In this document: positions 11,817 through 24,475 of the stretch, piece by piece
Layout: every line of letters starts with the position of its first letter
How positions within the stretch are numbered: the stretch's first letter is position 1
Source: Panorpa germanica
Lineage: Eukaryota; Arthropoda; Insecta; Mecoptera; Panorpidae
DNA length: 64,000 bases
Direction: 5' to 3'
NCBI GenBank assembly: GCA_963678705.1
Contig: OY783214.1
Location: forward strand, 3,720,001 to 3,784,000
Notes under the pieces: model-generated
What the model saw: only the letters and a program-made list of their open reading frames with translations
The model's database searches: none
What the model was told of the DNA's origin: nothing
Position numbers and translations under genes: made by a program

Positions 11817-12400
11817 TAGGAGAATGAGTAATGTTCAATGCGAGATCTTAAAGAAAATAAGGGAAGAAAATAACAAAAAAGAGGTACTTTAAAAGGAACG
11901 AAGGGGCGAAGAGGTGGGTAGAAGTGTGCAAGAGTAGCTAAGGAGCAGAGACAGAGAAATACAGCAGCAGGAAAGAATGGAAAAAATTGATAACAGCAAA
12001 TATAATGAAAGGTACAAGAAGATTTGGGAGAGAGAAAACGCAAGATTTAGATTGAGAAACGAAGAGAAAGATAGTACATACTGTGAAAATAGAGAGGTGT
12101 GCGGGAGAGAGATAGACACGCTGGAGCACATTAGGTAATCATGTGACGAAAGACTAAAAAGTGAAAAGTAGATTGTGCAGTTATTGAAGGGAGGCAGTGA
12201 AGGGAAGATGTGGATGGTAGAGAAAAGGAGTGAGAAAAGAAGGAGTGGTAGAGTAGAAAATAGAGGGACAGTAGCAGAAAGAGAGAAGCAGTTAAGCATT
12301 TACTTTAGTAGAGTAGATAGAATAAGGAACACAATAATGCAAGTCAATGATTTAAGACAGAAGAATGTAGTGTCTAATGGCAAAAACATTAAATAAATTA
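11817..12400 (+). pseudogene. 5'-truncated, decayed non-LTR retrotransposon 3' end (family R)
   Basis: A plus-strand segment reads RMEKIDNSKYNERYKKIWE, then ARFRLRNEEKDSTYCE and EVCGREIDTLEHI, about 60 codons in one frame with stops on either side. This matches the copy at 31530-32260, which reads RMEKIDKSNYNTRYKRIWE, ARFRLGNEEKGNRYWE and RMCRVCETEDETLEHI. The Cys-x2-Cys ... HI pattern is the C-terminal zinc-binding segment found after the reverse transcriptase in many insect non-LTR elements. Compared with 31.9 kb, about 20 codons between the first two blocks are deleted. The 3' end (12360-12400) carries AAACATTAAATAAATTAAAT, also shared with the 31.5 kb copy, consistent with an A-rich tail. 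Confidence 0.7.
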
Positions 12401-13487
12401 AATCACATTGTCCCATATAAACTTCAATTATATCCAGTGATGTTATTTTATATTTTGCCTTTGAATATAGTATGTATATCTCTAAATTTGGCACATGGTT
12501 ATCTAAATAAAGATCTTCACGAAGCTGCACAATTTTAAAGACAGTGTAAAAAATAATAACGTAAATAGAATAGTACAGTGTAAGTACTAAGTATATCCCT
12601 TCAAAATCCATTTTCAAATTCAGAGCCCTTCCCCTCCTCTCCCCTCCCCTTACCGGTGCAAATCTCATTCGCTATATGTGCGTTGGTGTTATCCACCCTT
12701 GTAATCTGGAAAACCAAATCCTTTGTTATGACTTATAAATGGGGAGGTCCATTCGGTTCAGTTTTATGGGATCCTAAACTTCTGATCCAAGAAGGATATG
12801 TGAATGAAAGTCATGTTACTGAAAAGAGATAGACATATTAAAATAAATAAGAAATGAAAGAGATAGCTAATGGTATAAGGGATTGTACTAGTTAGTACAT
12901 CCTAATTACATCCTTTAGACTTACTCGGAAAACCATGACATATTTTGCGTGATATAATTTACTAATTAAAACGATCGTGTAGTGATACTCGTACTCGTAG
13001 TCGTATCTAGTTGTACTTGACGGAAATCGTAAAGTCAACAAGATACAACGACGTGATCACCAACAGATGTCACTAACTGTACTTGTACCTCCCTGAGTTG
13101 CGTTGCGTCATCGTGTATTGTTGAAACAAAGTTTAACCCGACGACAAGGAGAAAAGGGAAGCCATCAACAACAGATAAAGAAGCTATGATAACTAAACTA
13201 GAGATGACAAACTGAACTTGGAAACAGTTTAATAAGAGCGGTTACTGGGTACGATGTAATGGATACATCATCTTGTCTCTCACAGAGAATTAACATAGCG
13301 AGTGAAAGAGACAGCTAGAGATCTGTGGTAATGCTCAGTGGTAATTCTGGTAACAGTTTGAAAACTATGACTATATTTGTTATAAGTTATTCGTCTCTAA
13401 TTCAATTTGTTACCACGAGAGATGTTCGGAAAGTAACCTCCTATAAATAGATAACCTGAATAGGGTAAAGATGGGGGGAAAGGGAAC
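12401..13487. other. Non-coding, no gene seen
   Basis: No exon or mobile-element boundary is recognised. A short ACTCGTACTCGTAGTCGTA repeat occurs near 12980-13000. Confidence 0.4.
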
Positions 13488-14124
13488 GGCTAAGTTTCAA
13501 CTTTTTTTTAAAAATTTTTTTTGTTTGTTTATATTATTGTACAACATATTAAGTTTATTGTGTAAAAAATTGAAATCGATTGGAGTAAGATTTTTAAGTC
13601 TTCACCTCTTTTTCAGAGTCGGTGCCCTCTCTAGCTCAAAATCAACTGGACCGATTCTTTTGAAATTTTGCACACTCTTGCTTTACATAAATGCCGAGGT
13701 AACGCTGTCGATTTTTTTATTATTTTTTAATTTTAACGTATTTTAAAATAACAAAGTTTCTGATTTTTTTCATGAAAAATCGGTCTTTTGGCTTTTAAGT
13801 GCTGTAAAGAATTGAAAAATGCAGAAACTTATCAACTAATGAAATCATTTTGGTTTTTCGATTTCAGAAAATCCAGTGATGAGTTATGAGTGGCACCGCA
13901 ATGTTACTTTTTTTTGTGATGTTTGCGGAGATTCGCTGTCAATGTCTTATTTCTTGATATTTATTTATGAAAATTTCACAAAGTATTCTTCAAATGTCAT
14001 TTTATCATGTAGTAGTTATAGAAATAATTATATATTAACTGTGTCGTCAAAAAACATTATCGAAAATATGCTTCTTTTTTATTATTTTGACCTTACACCC
14101 CCTCGACAGCGTTATCTCCCTTAA
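13488..14124 (+). repeat. Dispersed repeat Q, copy a
   Basis: Shares blocks ACAACATATTAAGTTTATTG, TTGAAATTTTGCACACTC, CCGAGGTAACGCTGTCGA and ATGAGTTATGAGTGGCACCG with copies at 15459-16130 and 60592-61175. The right end reads GACCTTACACCCCCTCGACA and then CCCTTAA. The left end of the 60.6 kb copy, TTAA then GGGGGCGTAAGGT, is the near reverse complement of GACCTTACACCCCC, which suggests terminal inverted repeats of about 13 bp. The small open frame starting MMSYEWHRNVTFFC in copies a and b is shared because the DNA is shared; I do not call a gene. Confidence 0.65.
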
Positions 14125-15458
14125 ATATATATATATATATTTGAGTGCATCAACTTTCGATAGTTATTAGCAATTAAAACAATATATACATTTATAAACA
14201 TTTGTAATACATAATTTATAATTTATAACTACGAGATTAAATTAGATTCATTGATAAAGTCAATAAGTTTTTTAAGACTTGCTCTGCTTTCAAATTATTT
14301 ATTATTATTACGGCATATTACAGTTTTGTCTGTGCGACGAGTACTTGGAGCATTGGAGCTTGGTTTGGTTTTCGTTAGTGTCGGTATTTCCCGCTAGGAG
14401 CCCCACAACGCACTATACCCATGACATTTTACCATATGATTAAATTTGTTTTGGCTTCTGGGGATGTTGTAGATTTTCCTTAAAGCTGTTTACATCTTTT
14501 TCTTTGTATTCTCTTATTATATATTCGTACAATTTTCTTTAAAAGATTTTCCCGTCTTGATTTCCCTGCTACGGAGATAAGAATCTTACTAATAAGATGA
14601 GATAAGGGATCACAAAATTTAATGTAATTTAACAAAATGTGTACAAAAATTATTATTGCGTAATTTCTGTTGAGAACTCCTTTGTGGGGATTCTTTTGAA
14701 TTTATCACAGCCTCTGGGAAACTATTTAGGGATGCAGACGCAGACGAACATGTTTACAGCGTTAATTGAAGCTAACAAAGTAAAGCTTTTGAAGGGAGGG
14801 GGTCTCATTTTTACATCTTAATGAAATTCGAGTACATCCACATGTTAACATTTATCTTTCGTTTACTTGAAATAAAATGTAAGCTCTCATAAAACGATAG
14901 GTACAATGTACTCAAAGATAGTGTGTCTGCCAAGCAAGAGCTGAAAGATGACAAACGAATCTTCCTTTAATATTTCTGCGGTTACTTTTAATTTCCTTGA
15001 TAAATTTGAATTAATTATTACCGCTTGACACGTCCCCACACGTCCCCCGCAGCGATGTACGCGTATATTTTAAACGCGATTATTTTTAATGAGGTGAATA
15101 ACACCAATCTTTCGCAATAATTTTCCCCTTTTCATTTTCATAACCTCTAAATTTCTTAGTACCGCAATACGCCACCGAAAGCGTAAAGCGCTGTCTCGCT
15201 GTTTTTCACTGCTTTATTTTCTCATTCTGTTGACATCATTTATTTTCATTGTATTCTATTAAGTAAACACACTTCTAATTTTAAACAAACTGGGTTTGAA
15301 GATAAAATTTATAAAATATGGGATGTGGTTAACAATTGAGGAGACGATCGGTCGGTAAAACTGAGAACACGGCATCTATTTAACGTGGGACATGAATAAA
15401 CATGAGAATACAAAATGGTATACCATATACCTCATTTCAGTTATTTATTGAAAACTTT
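14125..15458. other. Non-coding, no gene seen
   Basis: Bases 14133-14215 (GAGTGCATCAACTTTCGATA then GTTATTAGCA) recur near 22743-22810, so a further minor repeat exists. The rest has no recognised feature. Confidence 0.4.
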
Positions 15459-16130
15459 AAGGTTTCAACTTTTTTTTATTTATTTATATTATTGTACAAC
15501 ATATTAAGTTTATTGTGTAAAAATTTGAAATCGATTGGACTAAAACTGTCGGAAATATAGAGTTTTAATTCTTCACCTCTTTGCTCTGCTTTCGTGATAC
15601 TTTGAAACTTTTAAATGCGGTTTCTCACACATAGCTATTTCAGAGTCGGTGTCCTCTTCAGCTCAAAATCTACTGGACTGATTCGTTTGAAATTTTGCAC
15701 ACTCTTTCTTTACAAAAATGCCGAGGTAACGCTGTCGTTAAAATTATATTTTAAAATAACAAAGATTCTGATTTTTTTCATGAAAAATTGATATTTTGAC
15801 TTCTAAGTGCTATAAAAAATTGAAAAATCAATAAATAAAGAAAAACTCGACAGCGTTATCTGCAGAAACTTATCAACTAATGAAATCATTTTAGTTTTTC
15901 AATTTCAGAAAATTCAGTGATGAGTTATGAGTGGCACCGCAATGTTACTTTTTTTTGTGACGTCTGCGGAGATTCACTGTCTCATTTGTTGATATTTATT
16001 TATGAAAATATCACAAAGTATTCTTCAAGTGTCATTTTATCATGTAGTAATTACAGAAATAATTATATATTAACTGTGTTGTCAAAAAACATTATCGAAA
16101 ATATGCTTCTTTTTTATCGTTTTCTGAGAA
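15459..16130 (+). repeat. Dispersed repeat Q, copy b
   Basis: Same order of blocks as copy a, with an additional inverted pair inside: GCCGAGGTAACGCTGTCG and the later CTCGACAGCGTTATCTGCAG. It starts near AAGGTTTCAAC. Similarity to copy a is high through the GTTACTTTTTTTTGTGA block and the CATTTTATCATGTAGTA block. The right terminus seen in copy a is absent here. Confidence 0.6.
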
Positions 16131-18132
16131 AAAAATATATTTTCCTTATATTTATTAAAATTAGTTTTAGAATATTTGAAAGGCAAACCGATATCAATTG
16201 TCACTGCACTGTCAAGTTATATGTTTTAGTTTTAGAAAGTTTGGAGTTTAACGATATCAAATAAGTGGTCCTACAATATTTTGGTGTCAATAAACTTTGC
16301 TAAAACTGGTGCAATTTAATTTTTAAAAAAGCATATATTTTTTTACTACCCATTATTCAAATTTACATAAATCTGTATATAGATATAATAATAATATATA
16401 CATAAATAGATAATTAGAAAGATAAAAAGCCAATTTAAAATTCATCTAATATAATGTATATTTTACAAAATAAACATCCAACAATGGAGGATCGTGGATG
16501 ATTGCATCCCCTTTCACTACTCGGGGTAGCGTGTGTACTTTGTACAGAGTGTGTGTGTGTGCTGTCACTTATTTAGGGTTCACAAAAGCAACGCTAGGGG
16601 GCAAACAACCAAATATTTACCTAATTATTGAACGAGCACCCAGTTGCACTCCCTGTGCCAATTGAATTAGGTGCATAATTAAAAATAAAAGATGAACGTG
16701 ATTCTAATTATGTTATGAGACATGCGGTGCGGATAAATGTAGCGCTGATTGCTTTATTACGTCATTTACACGCAGCGGGATTGTAAAACCACGAGTACAA
16801 TCATAAATGTTGTCAGGCCATGATGAGGGCCTTGTCAGGCTGTCTGCAGGTGCTGCACAGTAGTTTAAACCTGTTGTAATTGCTTTTGGATGGGAAACAA
16901 TACCGTTCAAGCAAAACAATTCCTTAACAAGTGTTATTCGGACTACAGTATTTTTCCAATTAAAAAGCAATACTTTATCAACGCATGAAATCCAGATTTT
17001 TTCATTGTTTTGAATGTAAAGTAATGGTTGGATTATCATGAACTTTTCACACATATCGTTTAAACGTTGATACTATCTAAAAGTCAGATGGATTTGTCAA
17101 AAGTGGAGCCATTTATACTTATGTTATCCCACAAACTTCTTGAGTGATTTGTTATACATCCTATGTATAGATCCAAGATCCTATTTAAAGTTAAAGCATT
17201 ATTGATTGATAGATTACATGTTCTGCAAATAAGGCGACTGATTGCAAACTAGTCGAGCCGTGTTTCATGACTCTATAGAATTTTTAACAATAACATAATT
17301 GGGGATTATATTGTGTCGTGTTTGTATGTATGTATGTATCTAAATACTTTTTAATAGTGTTTGTAATGTGCACATCTCTGTTCATGGTGTCACCATCAAA
17401 AGCATGAAACCACATGCAACCAAGCTTGGCCCTACGACCGAGAAACGTAATCCCTCAAAATGTGCTCAAAACCAGTCGTTCGTGCCGTGTGTTTTCTCTC
17501 ACTTGTATACACGTTCGTTTTCTCACTAACAACACAGTTCCATTTTCATTCGGTTCGGGAAGATTCGGGACTAAGGTTCGCTAACTGTACTGAAACAGTG
17601 AAATCGACACATCTCCTTATGTCTCTATGTCACACAAAGACAACATTATTCCAATAATGATGAGCGTAAATGTGGAGAACAGTAAAGATATAAGTTTCCC
17701 ATGCCTTACAGCAATCTTAAGATAATTTTACTTTGATGATAGATCAAAGGAATGTTAACGGCCAGTTATAATACTAAACCTACGAAACGGGAATCAAATT
17801 AAACAAGCAATTAAATTAATTAAAGCGAATTTATGTGTGTGACAGACTGACGACTGACGGTGCATGAAACAAACATCGGGATTCGGGATTCGGGAATCCT
17901 ATCCTCGTGTATTAGTTTGTACAGTATGGTAAACCGTGTACTATGCTACACTCCCTCTAATCTAAATATATATTAATGTATAGTACTTGTACATTAATTA
18001 GATGGTGCTGAAACTGTTGGATTTAATACGGGTACATAATTAAAATCATCAAATTTGAATTGCCTCTTTCCCCATTAATGCATTATAAAATTTACGGGCT
18101 ATTCATGAGTTACGTTATACTAATTTTTGTAT
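16131..18132. other. Non-coding, no gene seen
   Basis: Contains a short GT run at 16548-16560 and (TATG) tetranucleotides near 17323-17336. The longest open frame, on the minus strand at 17054-16713, has no recognisable motif and no supporting splice context. Confidence 0.4.
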
Positions 18133-18450
18133 CTACGAGGGTAGTTTGATAATTCAGTGATTTTTTTTTTGAAAAAGCGCTTTATTTATCAACATAGTCT
18201 CCTTTAAGATCGATTCATTTAATCCTGCGTTTTTCCAATTTTTATATTCCTTTCAAATAATAGGTTTTTTCAAGGCACACAAAATTGGCGTTTGGTTGAG
18301 TGATTTCAATGATGACCTCTTTATTAGACTCAAATCTCTTACCACTCAGTCATTTCTTCAGGCTTGGAAATAGGAAATAGTGAAAGGGGGCTATATCTAA
18401 AGAATATGTTAGATGGGCAGCAGTTCGTACTCCAATTTATGTATTTATGA
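18133..18450 (-). pseudogene. Mariner transposase relic, C-terminal part
   Basis: Read on the minus strand with frameshifts and stops, the region gives YSPLSLFPISKPEEMTEW, then KRFESNKEVI, LEKTYYLKGI, KLEKRRIK and IDLKGDYVDK followed by a stop. These are the YSPDL...LFP catalytic-tail block and the C-terminus of mariner (IS630/Tc1/mariner) transposases, which cut and paste at TA. The third catalytic acidic residue block is degraded to YSPLSLFP. Downstream of the stop, at 18133-18150, lies CGAGGGTAGTTTGATAAT, which resembles a mariner terminal repeat. Several in-frame stops and indels mean it is dead. The N-terminal two thirds are not present. Confidence 0.8.
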
Positions 18451-19251
18451 AGTGCTAAGCATTAGTTATAAATAATTCAAAGTAGTGTATCGTAAATTGT
18501 TTTGTTTTATGAAATAAAGTAACTGTAAAAGTGGGTTATTATTTAATTGTACTATACGTTAAATTATTAATTAGACATTATTAAAGAACCCAAGTCGCGT
18601 GCGCGAAGTCTCTACAAATAGAGAATGTTCCAGAACTAGACTGCCTTCCATTTTCCCTACACGTATATGGTGACAGATCCGTGTTTACAAAAACTTATTA
18701 AAAACATTGTTACTTGATATAGCATGCGTATAAGGTCTTCAAGCCACGGACTGAGAACCACTGCTACTAATAACAGTGATGAGTAAGGACAGAATGTAAC
18801 TTACGGGGGTGCAGAATAAATTTAAACACAACATTAGCGACTGGGGGGTTATATTACTCGTACAAGTATAATTTGAAACCAGATAAAACCATTTCGTATA
18901 CTGTTACGTTAATGGTAGCAACAAATTATATTAATATGGATAATTTAACAAAAGTGTGCAGTCCACACGTCAGACAAATCACACAGTGCAGTCATGATTG
19001 ATGACGTGTCACTGCCATTACAACGTTGTGGAATTGTAGAGAATACAGATATCACACTGTCAAGCGTGACATAAGTGTCAACAACCATAAAAAATTAATA
19101 AATGTTCACTAACAGAATATTTTTAGGTTAAATTTTAAATATAATAAGGCACAACTATCCAGAAATGTGTTCCAACATCATGTAATGCCTAACTTGCCGC
19201 TTCTCTGCCTAATTTGAATGTGCTGATTACAAATATGATCGCATTCAGCCT
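18451..19251. other. Non-coding, no gene seen
   Basis: The motif AAGTCGCGTGCGCG near 18592-18606 recurs with changes near 42526-42540 (AAGTCGCGCGCGTG), so a small repeat may be shared. Nothing else is recognised. Confidence 0.35.
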
Positions 19252-19897
19252 CAATGGGTTTGTGTCTTATGTCTTAATTTCTATAAAAGTGTACTATATA
19301 TTAAGTTGGTAACTAGAACCTCAAATGTTCAATTATTTTTTAATAACTCCTTATATGTTAAGAGATATTAAAAATTAAAAAAGTCATTTTGTCTCTTTAA
19401 TTATTAAAGGGATTCAACGTTGTGACCAAATGTATGTGACATCACAACCGGTAATTGCTCTGACAAGTTTACAGGTTACCAACCTTACAGCTCATAAATC
19501 TCTGCTATACGTATTTATATATCAAAATATCAAATATTATTTACAGCTATTTCAAGGAACAATCAAATTCCAATATTATGTCTGCCGTAACAGGGTTAAA
19601 TAAAATAAAAACTTATTATTCTTTGACTTACTTGATTATTTCGACTACCAACAGCTACAAAACATTACCAAAGCACTGACCTACTCAACAAATAAGTGAC
19701 GTTAAAATGCATTTCACGTCATAAAAATATGGCCGACCATTTCTAGCGCTGAAACTACAATTCAAATTTTTAATTGCTATATCTCCGTCAACATTAAGAT
19801 ATTTAATAAAATAGACACGCCAATACACATTTATTAACATCAATTTCAATCAACAATTGAAAAATCGACCACTAAAAAATGAGGACACAAGCCCATT
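19252..19897 (-). mobile_element. M1 element, full-length inverted copy
   Basis: Starts CAATGGGTTTGTGTCTT and ends GAGGACACAAGCCCATTC, with the interior of the 880-1490 copy in reverse order. At 646 bp it is a little longer than copy 1. It is not near a recognised gene. Confidence 0.85.
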
Positions 19898-20867
19898 CTG
19901 GATTCTGATACTAGTCTGTAATCCTTTATTTTGTCGACAGATGTCTCCCGTTCAATAACAATCAGCATTTGCTAATTTAATAGTTTCAGGGCAATTCTAC
20001 TTGAAGTACCTTGGTAAATTTACGATACAATTTGCCTAAAATAATAAACGGGATCAATTAGATCGCTATTCACCTTACGGAACATCTGTTAGTGTTTGTT
20101 GGGAGGCTGTTACATTTTACGGAAGTGTTAATTCGATGTTGTTAAGATAATCTAGGCATGGGACAGTAAAGACGACCACCATCAGCAAGGACAAAAGCTT
20201 TCTAGACCTGAATTTCTGCAAATGGGAACAAAACGAACACATAGTAAGATTGTTTATCAAATAGTTTACGTTACATTTATAGCCTGGGATTTGGATGAAG
20301 GGCAGGGTAGCAGAAGGGCAAGAGGACAATAGCCCACTAATATTAAGATGGTCTGATAACTTGTGAATTAAGGTCTGTTAAGATGGAAGGTATTGAGAGA
20401 TAGCAACGAGAAGGGTTCACGAATGTATAGAAACGTGTTTATTGGTAAAGTGGTAAGTTTCCTTAGTCTTAAATTCTATAGAATTGTAGCCTGTATATAC
20501 ATATCTCCCAAAGGTCCGGTCCGTTTGTCTCATAATGAGTTATAATTCTTCAATGCATCAAGTACTCATCGCAAACAGTAAAGCTACAAGCATAGTAATC
20601 TGATCTATAGCAAGCTATTGATTCGATGATGGTGATGATGAATACTAAAGAATTAAAACTAAAATAGTATTAAAATTTGGTTCAATTAATAATAACAAAG
20701 CAAAATATTATTATATTAGTTTTTAAAACAAATATAAAAATTAGGTGCATTATTTCTATTTAAAAAAGTATTTAAACTAACATGTGAAGCTCGTGACATT
20801 TGCTTGTTAACTGATGTTGGTGACGTATGGTTTAGTAGCGTGTTGGAAACCGCGAGCACAAACTCGA
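19898..20867. other. Non-coding, no gene seen
   Basis: No exon or mobile-element boundary recognised on either strand. Confidence 0.4.
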
Positions 20868-20875
20868 TTAGGAGC

Positions 20876-21502
20876 CAGTAACGTAGCATGCCTTAGACGG
20901 GCTCCGTATCAAAATTTGTTAGGGGCCCAAGTGATGAGCAAAGATTTTTCATAAAAGGAACAAAAACGCTCGCAGTGAATTAAAATAATTATATATCTTA
21001 ATATATATCTTAATATATATAAATTACGTGTCACGTTGTTTGTCCGTGTTTGTCGCCGATGGACTCCTAAACTACTTAACCGATTTTAATCAAATTTGTA
21101 CACCGTGTGCAGTTTGGTCCAACTTGAAAGATAGGATAGCTTAAATCTCAATTTATTTATCTTATTGCTAATTATTTGTCTATTAATTATCTGTATATGA
21201 CATATGACATCGGGCGACGATGATGACGACATCTGTTGACTAGATTGAGTAAATATTCTGTTGAGTAAATCGAAATCTGTTGACTAGATTAAGTAAATAT
21301 TCAATAGATGGCGATACGTTAGGCACAGCAACGCGTGGCCGGGACAGCTAGTTGATTATACGTTATTACTTATATTAATAGTCTTAGGAACTAAGCTAAG
21401 TACGGCCTAAGAGTGTTAAGTGAGATTGTGTATAACATTCTAACTGTAGCCCGGGGGCACCATATCATTGATACGGTAGATACGGCGGTAGCTACGCCAC
21501 TG
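20876..21502. mobile_element. hAT-like non-autonomous element, split by a nested Helitron
   Basis: The ends are CAGTAACGTAGC and, read inward from the right, CAGTGGCGTAGC, an imperfect inverted repeat starting CAG as hAT elements do. Both ends are flanked by the identical 8-mer TTAGGAGC (20868-20875 and 21503-21510), the 8-bp target duplication that defines hAT insertions. The interior also has inverted similarity (CTCCGTATC left, GATACGGTAG right). The 627-bp span includes a 344-bp Helitron at 21008-21351; without it the element is 283 bp. It encodes no transposase. Confidence 0.85.
21008..21351 (+). mobile_element. Non-autonomous Helitron H1, copy A, inside the hAT-like element
   Basis: Begins TCTTAATATATATAAATTAC, ends GGCCGGGACAGCTAG, and is preceded by A and followed by T, the AT insertion site and TC...CTAG termini of Helitrons. 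A second copy at 24111-24459 has the same ends. Shared interior blocks are GATGGACTCCTAAACTACTT, CACCGTGTGCAGTTTG and GAAAGATAGGATAGC. No Rep/helicase gene is present. A 12-base piece matching its start lies just before it at 20996-21007. Confidence 0.8.
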
Positions 21503-21510
21503 TTAGGAGC

Positions 21511-23164
21511 TGAACACTACATATTTGAGTTCTATCATTTAGAAATTTAATTATTTATTAAATCAATAAATGACTGATACAGAATTGATGCAGATTGAAG
21601 AAGAATTGCTACAGTACGAGTTTAAATAAATACAATTATACTTTATAACATTACATAACAAAAGCTATTAAATAAATGTTTAAAATCCCCTTTCACACTT
21701 TCTTAACCTTCTGATTTCTCTGGTGATATAGAGGCCTAAGGGTTTCCAACAAAAAAGAAGGTCACAATCCGAACTTATCCCAGCAGTAGTTTTCTGTGAA
21801 AGTTTCATGAATGTATTATAAAGACATGACCCAATTCATCGAGGAAATCGGGTAAATCGGCTGTAAGAGATACCCCACGCGTTATGGGGACCCCATGGAC
21901 CCCATAGACTGAGCTGAGCTGAGCTATATCAGAATAAAGGAAATGTGCAAAGTTTTAAGTACATACTAGTCGTACTAGGGTTAAGTTTACTATTATGAGC
22001 ATGGAGGTTCAGCAAGTTTTGCAGTTTATTGTATTGTGCCAACCATATTGATGTTTAAGTAGGAAAGAAGGAGAGGATAGAAGAATGATGAAGAGAGAAA
22101 GAGATAGCTATTGTTTTTGACATACTATGAGATTTAATAGGTCTTGATTAATTAAAATTTTCGTGTCATAATAACGCTTCTTGTTGAAAAGATTGTTTCT
22201 TATCTTCTTAGTTTAACACAGTTGAAGTTTAATATAAAATGATTGTATAAAACGTGGAGATAGTGACGACTGATTTGAGTTGTTAACTCCACGACAAGTG
22301 ATATCTGAATTGTATCCTTTTCATTTAAGCTAGTCCACGAAGACGATATTTTGAATGTTCATACCAGAGCGAGAGTCGAAAATTTTCATGAAGGCAGTTA
22401 ACTAAATAGCACGTGATCCTTCATGAACACTACCCATATAGTTACGAGACATTTACTACTCTAAACTCTACGACTCTAAAATAGACGAGAAATCTTGAAG
22501 AATTATAAATATAAAAAAAATATGATACAACATATTAAAAATGAAAAAAATTGTAAGAGAAGGCGAAGTACACACGTGGTTCATAGCTGGCACAATTCCA
22601 ACAAGATACGTTATTAATTCCTCGAAACTTTGCCCACGTTTTATTAAAAACTATGTTTTTCTTTTTTTGGTAGGCGCACATGCGTTACACACGGAAATGA
22701 ATCTGTAGTCTGTTAGCTACTTTTTTAATTTTTATATTTATTTTGAGTGCATTAACTTATGATAGTTATTAGCACTCAAAACATTTTATAATACATCATT
22801 TTTACTTTTTATAATTTTCTGCAATCTATGCATAATCCTCTTCCATCATTGCTTTCTTAACAACCTGATCTTCCAACTTCCAACATCGCTTTCCTTGTAT
22901 TTTTAGGGGTTCATTCGTTTTCACTGAAATTGTCTCCACTGTCATATGCCTGTAATTACATTTCTTGCTCCTTTTTAAATGTCATCTGCTAATTAGGTCC
23001 TCCCAGAAAACAACTTCCATCCTTTCAGCCATATCCATCTCTTTTATAAAGCTGTTTTGTTCTTCTCTTCCATTGCTCTTACAATTCATTCTATTTTCTT
23101 CTATTTTTTCTTTTCTTATTTTTCTTTGTGATCATATTTTAATATTTGTGATTATGTGAGCACC
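21511..23164. other. Non-coding, pyrimidine-rich tract, no gene seen
   Basis: Bases about 22743-22810 repeat the block at 14133. From about 22820 to 23160 the plus strand is C/T-rich and its reverse is A/G-rich like the retrotransposon relics, but no family motif is readable. A short GAGCTGAGCT repeat lies near 21910-21925. Confidence 0.35.
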
Positions 23165-23280
23165 AATTCAATTTAATTGCAACCAAACGGAAAATATTAC
23201 TCTGAGCCGAAGATCGAACCTGCGGACATAGTAGTCAGCGTCACGTATCAATCCTCTTGCCCACTATAAGGGTTTCAAAT
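23165..23280 (-). repeat. Possible tRNA-derived SINE head
   Basis: On the minus strand TGGGCAAGAGG (23263-23253) resembles an RNA polymerase III A box, and GGTTCGATCTT (23220-23210) a B box, 32 bases apart, the spacing of tRNA genes. The sequence does not fold as a functional tRNA that I can verify, and only one copy was seen in the window, so this is a tentative call. Confidence 0.35.
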
Positions 23281-24110
23281 TTATAGTCCGGCCCTGATAA
23301 GTGTTACGGATATGTAAACGCCTTTAACCTCTGAACTTGAGCGAAATATCCATTACAACATATCAAACACAGATGATGTGCTCTATTCACCCCACCTCAT
23401 CCACCCTCTTGCCTTGCCTCAGGCTGCGCTTAGAATCATTCGTATCCGGGGGATGGAGAGAGGGGCGAGTAGTGTTAGAGGGGTGTGTATTACATCGTTT
23501 TATTTAAAACATTTTCGCTGTATTTTTATGACACGGGTTTGACAGCTTATGCTTTTTCTGTAGTAATTTTGTCCCGGGCACATAACAAGGCCACCTTCAT
23601 AAACACTTTTTCAAAAATATAATTTAATACCATATCGCTGATAATCGCTTTTAGATTTGGATACTGTTTTTAGGGGCTTGTTTTTCATATTCATCTTTTA
23701 TTTTATTTTTTATTTAATTTGTTTATTTTTGTATACTTGAGCGGGCTGGAATTCTGAATACGTTCAATACGGAGAATTAAATGTTTTCTACCCCCAAAAT
23801 ATAGTTATTGTAATATGGAAATAGAAATGAATACCTTTTCATTAACGTACCTTTTGTTACGCAAAATTTGTTACGTTTGTTAAGATAACGCGGTTGTTTG
23901 CTTTTAATATTTGATAATAATTATAATATACATTGTTTACACAGATTGTACAGCTCAATCTCATGTCTCCAACGTTACGATTTTACATTTCTAGTTTGTT
24001 CTTTATCCACTTAAGTCAGTTAGGTAAGTTTTTTTTAACACATAAAATTACGTATTAAATTTAATACGTATTAAAATATGATATTCTTTCTAAAGCTAAC
24101 GCTTATCTTA
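23281..24110. other. Non-coding, no gene seen
   Basis: No exon or element recognised; locally T-rich from 23690 to 23740. Confidence 0.4.
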
Positions 24111-24459
24111 TCTTAATATATATAAATTACGTGTCACGTTGTTCGTCCGCGATGGACTCCTAAACTACTTAACCGATTTTAATCAAATTTGTACACCGTG
24201 TGCAGTTTGATCCAACTTGAAAGATAGGATAGCTTACATCTCAATTTATGATTGCAATATTATCTTATTGCAAATTATTTGTCTATTAATTATCTGTTAG
24301 CTCCAAACGATAACATCTGGCGACGATGATGGCGACATCTGTTGACTAGTTTGAGTAAATATTCTGTTGACTAGATTGAGTAAATATTCAATAGATGGCG
24401 CTATGTAATGTAATATGACAAAAACGTTAGTCACAGCAACGCGTGGCCGGGACAGCTAG
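24111..24459 (+). mobile_element. Non-autonomous Helitron H1, copy B
   Basis: Begins TCTTAATATATATAAATTAC after an A and ends GGCCGGGACAGCTAG before a T. It is nearly identical to copy A at 21008 over the 5' 130 bases, and both share the TCAATAGATGGCG block near the 3' end; they differ by small deletions between. It ends 16 bp before the minus-strand Helitron array. Confidence 0.8.
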
Positions 24460-24475
24460 TAATATTATAAAAATA

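Noticed and set aside
13876..16264. Two similar plus-strand frames starting MMSYEWHRNVTFFC
   Set aside because: They fall inside two copies of repeat Q and are alike because the DNA is; the third copy does not keep the frame.
16713..17054. 113-residue minus-strand frame
   Set aside because: No motif, no splice context, composition of random AT-rich DNA.
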